From contig DATKDU010000242.1 in assembly GCA_035512595.1 (NCBI GenBank), forward strand, positions 1-15,979: a stretch of DNA of 15,979 nucleotides, written 5' to 3'. Numbering within the stretch: position 1 is the first letter of the stretch; each line of letters opens with the position of its first letter. The notes under the pieces are model-generated. The model had not been told where the DNA came from and made no database searches. It worked only from the letters and a program-made list of their open reading frames with translations. The translations under genes were made by a program, and so were the position numbers. Origin of the DNA: DATKDU01 sp035512595. Its GTDB lineage: Bacteria; Planctomycetota; Planctomycetia; Pirellulales; Pirellulaceae. Positions 12,682-15,979 of this stretch are shown piece after piece.

Positions 12682-14616
12682 ATGAAAAACACATTCTCCA
12701 GTCCGGTTTGGCATGGCGCAACTCTCATCCTCCTGTTCGGTTCCTGGTCCGCCGCTGGCGAGCCAGCCGCCGGACCGATCGACCAGCAGGCGGTTCTCAA
12801 AGGATTGCGGGACTTCTACGCGAAGACCGCTCGACCCGACGGATCGTTCCAGCCTGGCATCGATCCCGAGTACCGGGGAATGTCGGATAGCGCCTACAGC
12901 GACCTGGCAGCGATCACGTATGCCTGCACGATCCACCGGACGTTCGGTTGGCGACTGCCCGATGAGCAGAAGACGATGGAGTTTCTCCTCTCTCGCCAGA
13001 AGCCCAGCGGCGAGTTTGTGAACGTGGCGGGGACCGTCGATCCTCTTTCGCCGCAGGGGCGCGTCTACAACACGACGCAGGCCCTGGTGGCGCTGAAATC
13101 ACTGGGCGTGAAGCCTCGCCACGATCCGCTGCCAGTGTTTGAGGAGATCCTGAAGCAGGACTACAAGACGCTGCCGGCGTACTCGACGAGCTTCTTTCCG
13201 CTGGCCTACTTGTGCTACGGCAAGCCCATTCCCGAGCAGGCCGACAGGGCCATTCGCGCTCTCATGATCCAGGATGAGGACGGCTACTTGAACAACCATG
13301 TCGCAGCGACCTTTCATGCGTCGCATTACTATCGACTCGTGGGAGAAGTCACGCCCAAGTCACGGCAAATGGTGGCCCGAGTGCTCCGGGATCAGGGAGC
13401 CGACGGTAGCTGGCTTCTGAACATGCCGTCGCGCGATCGGCACGCGACATTCGATGCCGTCTTCACGCTCCGCCATGAAGGGGCTCAGCGCCAAGATTGC
13501 CAGGCGGCGATCGAGCGCGCAGCGCAGTGGGCTCTGTCCTGCCGCAATGCCGACGGCGGCTTCGGACATTTTCCTGGTTCTTCGTCGGATGCCGACGCGG
13601 TCTATTTCCAGGTGGGGACGCTGGTCATGGCGGGTTTTTTGCGGCCCGTTGATCCGCTGCCGCCCGATCCGCATTTACTCTCTTGGGGGCATTTGATGCC
13701 CGTCCGGGAGCGAACCGACGACGAGCCGCTGCGCCTGGAGCTGCCAGGTTGGGTCGGAAGCGTCGCCATATCGCCGGATGCCCGCCTCATTGCGAGCGGT
13801 AGCTCGGATCGCATGGCACGGCTCTGGGACGCTCGGCAAGGAACGCTGGCGGCGACACTTGAGGGTCACACCAATTGCGTGGTGTCGGTGGTATTTGCCC
13901 CGGATGGGCAATCACTGGCCACGGGTAGTTTCGATGGGACGGCTAAGATTTGGGATACTGAACCAGCCAAGATCCGCCACACCTTGCAAGGGCACGTAGG
14001 GGGCGTGACCAGCGTCGCCTATGCGCCCGGTGGTTCCCTCCTGGCGACAGCCGGAATCGATGGGACGATTCGGCTGTGGGATACAAAAACGGGCCAGCAC
14101 CAGCGCACGCTCGCAGGCCACAAGTCGTGGGTCAATTCGATCGTCTTTCACCCAGACTCGCAGCGGTTGTTTTCAGGCAGCTCCGATGGCACAGTCCGGG
14201 TGTGGTCGGTACCGGCTGGCGAACCGCTCGGGACGCTGGAAGCGACGAAAGCAGAGGTTCGCTCGGTGGCCCTTTCGCCCGATGGCACCCATCTGGCCGC
14301 CGCAATGCGCTACGGCGTCGTCAAAGTGTGGACGATCAATGGCTGGAAGGAAGTGGCCGACTGCTCAGTTCCAGCCGACGACGCGTGGTCGGTTGCCTTT
14401 TCCTCCGACAGTCGCCGGCTATTTTCCACGGCTGGCGAATGGAACCGTTCGACGGTCATTGTCGGCTGGAACTTAGCAACCAGCAAACGTGTGGCCGAGT
14501 TCAAGCATCCGGGCGAGGTGCTGAGTATTGCGGTTTCCAAGGACGGGAGAGTTTTGGTCGCGGGGGGTGCGGACCAGACGGTTAGCGTCTGGAAGACTGG
14601 CGCGGCGGACCGATAG
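12682..14616 (+). CDS. Secreted prenyltransferase/squalene-cyclase-like toroid fused to a seven-bladed WD40 propeller
   Basis: The 644-residue product begins with a signal peptide (1-~26, hydrophobic ATLILLFGSW, then SAAGEPAAG). Residues ~30-335 show repeated alpha-hairpins with QxP-x-GEF, NADGGFGHFPGSSSDADAVYF and TLVMAGFL, the pattern of prenyltransferase/squalene-oxidase repeat (alpha/alpha toroid) proteins. I see no complete cyclase DxDD motif, so catalysis is doubtful. From ~350 to 642 there are seven WD40 repeats with the usual GH ... SPDG ... GS-x-DGT-x-[RK]-[VIL]-W-[DS] spacing. Blades 2-4 are canonical; 5 and 6 have lost the GH and final WD. Such a propeller usually serves protein-protein binding. 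No Shine-Dalgarno sequence is evident before ATG 12682. It is divergent from the GNAT gene. Partner and role are unknown. Confidence 0.85.
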   Translation: MKNTFSSPVWHGATLILLFGSWSAAGEPAAGPIDQQAVLKGLRDFYAKTARPDGSFQPGIDPEYRGMSDSAYSDLAAITYACTIHRTFGWRLPDEQKTMEFLLSRQKPSGEFVNVAGTVDPLSPQGRVYNTTQALVALKSLGVKPRHDPLPVFEEILKQDYKTLPAYSTSFFPLAYLCYGKPIPEQADRAIRALMIQDEDGYLNNHVAATFHASHYYRLVGEVTPKSRQMVARVLRDQGADGSWLLNMPSRDRHATFDAVFTLRHEGAQRQDCQAAIERAAQWALSCRNADGGFGHFPGSSSDADAVYFQVGTLVMAGFLRPVDPLPPDPHLLSWGHLMPVRERTDDEPLRLELPGWVGSVAISPDARLIASGSSDRMARLWDARQGTLAATLEGHTNCVVSVVFAPDGQSLATGSFDGTAKIWDTEPAKIRHTLQGHVGGVTSVAYAPGGSLLATAGIDGTIRLWDTKTGQHQRTLAGHKSWVNSIVFHPDSQRLFSGSSDGTVRVWSVPAGEPLGTLEATKAEVRSVALSPDGTHLAAAMRYGVVKVWTINGWKEVADCSVPADDAWSVAFSSDSRRLFSTAGEWNRSTVIVGWNLATSKRVAEFKHPGEVLSIAVSKDGRVLVAGGADQTVSVWKTGAADR

Positions 14617-14673
14617 CCCCTGTGGTCCGTCTGCTCGCCAACTAGTGGCTCAGATCCACGACCCGAGCTGACG

Positions 14674-15027
14674 ATGCGCAAGAGAACGTGGCTGCCAGCG
14701 AAAACAAAGCGGCAATCGAAGCCGAAACTGACCGACGACGTGCGCCAGGTTGTCGAGGCTCAGCTCCCTCCGATCATTGCCAAGCTAAAGCAGCGGCACT
14801 GCCAGAGGCCGAAGTATCCGCAGTTCAACTGGCCCGATGATGTGTTTGCCCGCTGGCATCGGGACGCCTTGTATTTCGTCGTCGTAATGCGAACTCCTCA
14901 CGGGGGCCCGGCGACGGGAAAACCGATGGCTTGGATGATTTCGGCAACTCCAAATCGCGTTAAACCCACGTCCCCAGGTTGGGGGGAGTACCTTAAGAAC
15001 CTAAAATTGACACCCAAGTCAAAGTGA
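14674..15027 (+). CDS. Hypothetical 117-residue protein
   Basis: I do not recognise the family with confidence. The start is very basic (MRKRTWLPAKTKRQSKPK), followed by a helix-like stretch (LTDDVRQVVEAQLPPIIAKL). A conserved-looking core follows: PKYPQFNWPDDVFARWHRDALYF is rich in aromatics and charged residues as in a folded domain. The end is again Lys-rich. There is no signal peptide or membrane segment. The ribosome binding site is weak (GAG at about 14664). It starts 57 bases after the WD40 gene on the same strand and could be cotranscribed. The C-terminal third (after MRTPHGGPATGK) looks less ordered and could be a frameshifted tail. The + strand frame is the only one with protein-like composition here. 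Confidence 0.5.
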   Translation: MRKRTWLPAKTKRQSKPKLTDDVRQVVEAQLPPIIAKLKQRHCQRPKYPQFNWPDDVFARWHRDALYFVVVMRTPHGGPATGKPMAWMISATPNRVKPTSPGWGEYLKNLKLTPKSK

Positions 15028-15048
15028 AGCAGGCTTGAGGAATCACCC

Positions 15049-15324
15049 GTGCCGCAGCTCGCAACGGTTCAACTGCCCAACAATGGCCGCGCGGAAACGG
15101 TCCCGGAACTTCCTCTTGCCGTCTATGGTTCGCGCTTGGCGGCGACGATCGCCCGCATGCATGAATTGGGACTCGAGGTGCTGGCCGTGTATGGAGATCG
15201 GGAGCACTTTGCGAATCTCGCTTTCCTGACCGGCTTCGACCCGCGATTCGAGGATGGTCTGCTTCTCGCTGTCGGAAACACCGCGGCGCATAGCGAATGG
15301 TGGTGCGGCTCATGGCAGTCCTGA
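15049..15324 (+). pseudogene. N-terminal remnant of a creatinase-domain (M24-type) protein
   Basis: From GTG 15049 (TGAGGA at 15036-15041, good spacing) the frame reads ELPLAVYGSRLAATIARMHE, then LGLEVLAVYGDREHFANLAF and LTGFDPRFEDGLLLAVG. This matches the beginning of the creatinase N-terminal domain that precedes the M24 metallopeptidase fold in Xaa-Pro peptidase-like proteins. After ~80 residues the resemblance ends abruptly and a stop follows at 15324. The pita-bread catalytic domain (several hundred residues) is missing, and the next bases belong to a different family. The start and ribosome binding site are intact, so a short peptide may still be made. I read it as a deletion remnant. 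Confidence 0.7.
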
Positions 15325-15390
15325 AATCCGAGGACGCAATCGGTTTGTGTTCTCGTTGTCCGTGTCTCCGGCAAATCGAAGGCACGCCAG

Positions 15391-15600
15391 GTGGAAGGGG
15401 GCATGCCCCCGATGAAAGCGATCCAATCGGCCACGCTTGTGGCGGCGCAGCTCCTGCGAATCGACCACAAGCTGGGGACGCTTGAGGAGAAAAAGCTGGC
15501 CGACGTGATCGCCGTGAAGGGAAATCCGCTCGACGATATCCGTGCGATGCACGATGTGGTGTTCGTGATGAAAGAAGGCGTGACGTATAAGAACCCATAG
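15391..15600 (+). pseudogene. C-terminal remnant of a metal-dependent amidohydrolase
   Basis: The frame encodes VEGGMPPMKAIQSATLVAAQ, then LLRIDHKLGTLEEKKLADVI and AVKGNPLDDIRAMHDVVFVM, ending KEGVTYKNP. This is the standard C-terminal end of imidazolonepropionase-like amidohydrolases: the GM-x-P-x-x-A-I-x-x-AT helix, then the G-x-[LI]-x-x-x-K-x-AD-[LVI]-[IV] beta-sandwich strand and a D-P-L-like loop. The metal-binding barrel (about 300 residues upstream) is absent. Upstream the frame stays open to a TGA at 15322 but shows no family resemblance before VEGGM. It has no good start signal, so it is presumably not expressed alone. Confidence 0.75.
15397..15410. repeat. Perfect 14-bp palindrome GGGGGCATGCCCCC
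   Basis: The sequence is its own reverse complement and sits exactly where resemblance to the amidohydrolase begins (codons for EGGMP). It may be a recombination or deletion joint, or simply coding sequence. Confidence 0.5.
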
Positions 15601-15763
15601 CCGGCATGGGCAACGCTGTCCCCGATTTGTCCCCAAACGTTCCGCGATCAGTCGCATCGGGAAAACCGTAGTTTGGCTAGGCGCGCTCTGTGCGCTGCCG
15701 CCGCGCGCCGCTATGCATGTTCGCACAATCTTGGCTCCTGTAACCTGCCAGGAACATCGCATG

Positions 15764-15782
15764 AAGCTTAAATGGTAAGCTT
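15764..15782. promoter_or_regulatory. Perfect inverted repeat upstream of katG, possible operator
   Basis: AAGCTTA (15764-15770) and TAAGCTT (15776-15782) are perfect 7-bp arms around a 5-bp centre, AATGG. The repeat lies 68 bases before the katG ATG in an otherwise GC-rich non-coding stretch (15601-15850), where no other feature was found. Position and dyad symmetry suit a redox- or metal-responsive repressor or activator. It does not match the Fur or PerR box consensus that I know. Confidence 0.4.
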
Positions 15783-15850
15783 TCCGCCACCGGCACGCTC
15801 TTTGCCTCAAGTTGCCGCCACTCAATTCAAGTCACAAAAGCAGAAAGCAC

Positions 15851-15979
15851 ATGTCAACCGAAGCCAAATGCCCGTTTCACCACACTGCCGGCGGCGGCAC
15901 GTCGAATCGCGACTGGTGGCCGAACCAGCTCAAGCTGGAGATCCTGCACCAGCATTCCGCCAAGTCCAACCCGATGGGC
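15851..15979 (+). CDS. katG: Catalase-peroxidase KatG, 3'-truncated by the window end
   Basis: The 43 visible codons are the start of a bifunctional haem catalase-peroxidase, which removes hydrogen peroxide. The opening MSTEAKCPFHH, then TAGGGTSNRDWWPNQLKLEI and LHQHSAKSNPMG, is the strongly conserved KatG N-terminus (CPFxH ... N-x-D-WWPN-x-L-x-L-x-x-LxQ). The catalytic distal Arg-Trp-His lies beyond the window. ATG 15851 is the expected start; only a weak AGAAAG precedes it. The gene is preceded by 250 non-coding bases with an inverted repeat, so it probably has its own promoter. Family assignment is very secure; completeness cannot be judged. Confidence 0.96.
   Translation, partial: MSTEAKCPFHHTAGGGTSNRDWWPNQLKLEILHQHSAKSNPMG

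Overview
The window is a high-GC bacterial chromosome segment that looks planctomycetal (Pirellulales-like). The organism call is inference. It rests on an ECF sigma factor coupled to a large Ser/Thr kinase, a secreted protein carrying WD40 repeats, secreted beta-rich proteins of unknown function, and heptameric repeat arrays between genes. No rRNA or tRNA is visible to fix the taxon.

Region 1 (1-6000, + strand) is part of a Tad/Flp pilus operon: the 3' end of cpaB, then cpaE (tadZ), an isoprenylcysteine-methyltransferase-like membrane enzyme, cpaF (tadA), tadB and tadC. CpaF powers assembly, TadB and TadC form the inner-membrane platform, CpaE localises the machine, and CpaB supports the outer-membrane secretin. 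No secretin (cpaC), pilin or prepilin peptidase gene is in view. Two arrays of related 7-bp units, in opposite orientation, lie inside this operon. One is translated into the N-terminus of the methyltransferase; the other fills the tadB-tadC gap and leaves tadC without a visible ribosome binding site.

Region 2 (5958-8554, mostly - strand) holds a small Gly-rich membrane protein convergent with tadC, a decayed IS630-type transposase with three identifiable lesions, a secreted protein with a duplicated beta-rich domain and a dodecin-like insert, and a short decayed coding remnant.

Region 3 (8555-12528, - strand) is a signalling unit: an ECF sigma factor whose stop codon overlaps the start of a transmembrane Ser/Thr kinase (ATGA). 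The kinase has an N-terminal HxxxCxxC zinc-finger motif and a large presumed extracytoplasmic C-terminal region. That region contains a segment resembling the repeated domain of the secreted protein encoded downstream on the same strand. A GNAT acetyltransferase gene lies upstream of the sigma gene.

Region 4 (12682-15979, + strand) carries a secreted fusion of a prenyltransferase/squalene-cyclase-type toroid with a seven-bladed WD40 propeller, and a hypothetical 117-aa protein. It then has two truncated remnants side by side (the N-terminus of a creatinase-type M24 protein and the C-terminus of an amidohydrolase), and finally the first 43 codons of katG behind a perfect inverted repeat.

The signals most worth following are the methyltransferase plus heptamer arrays inside the Tad operon, and the sigma/kinase/secreted-protein cluster with a shared extracytoplasmic domain type.
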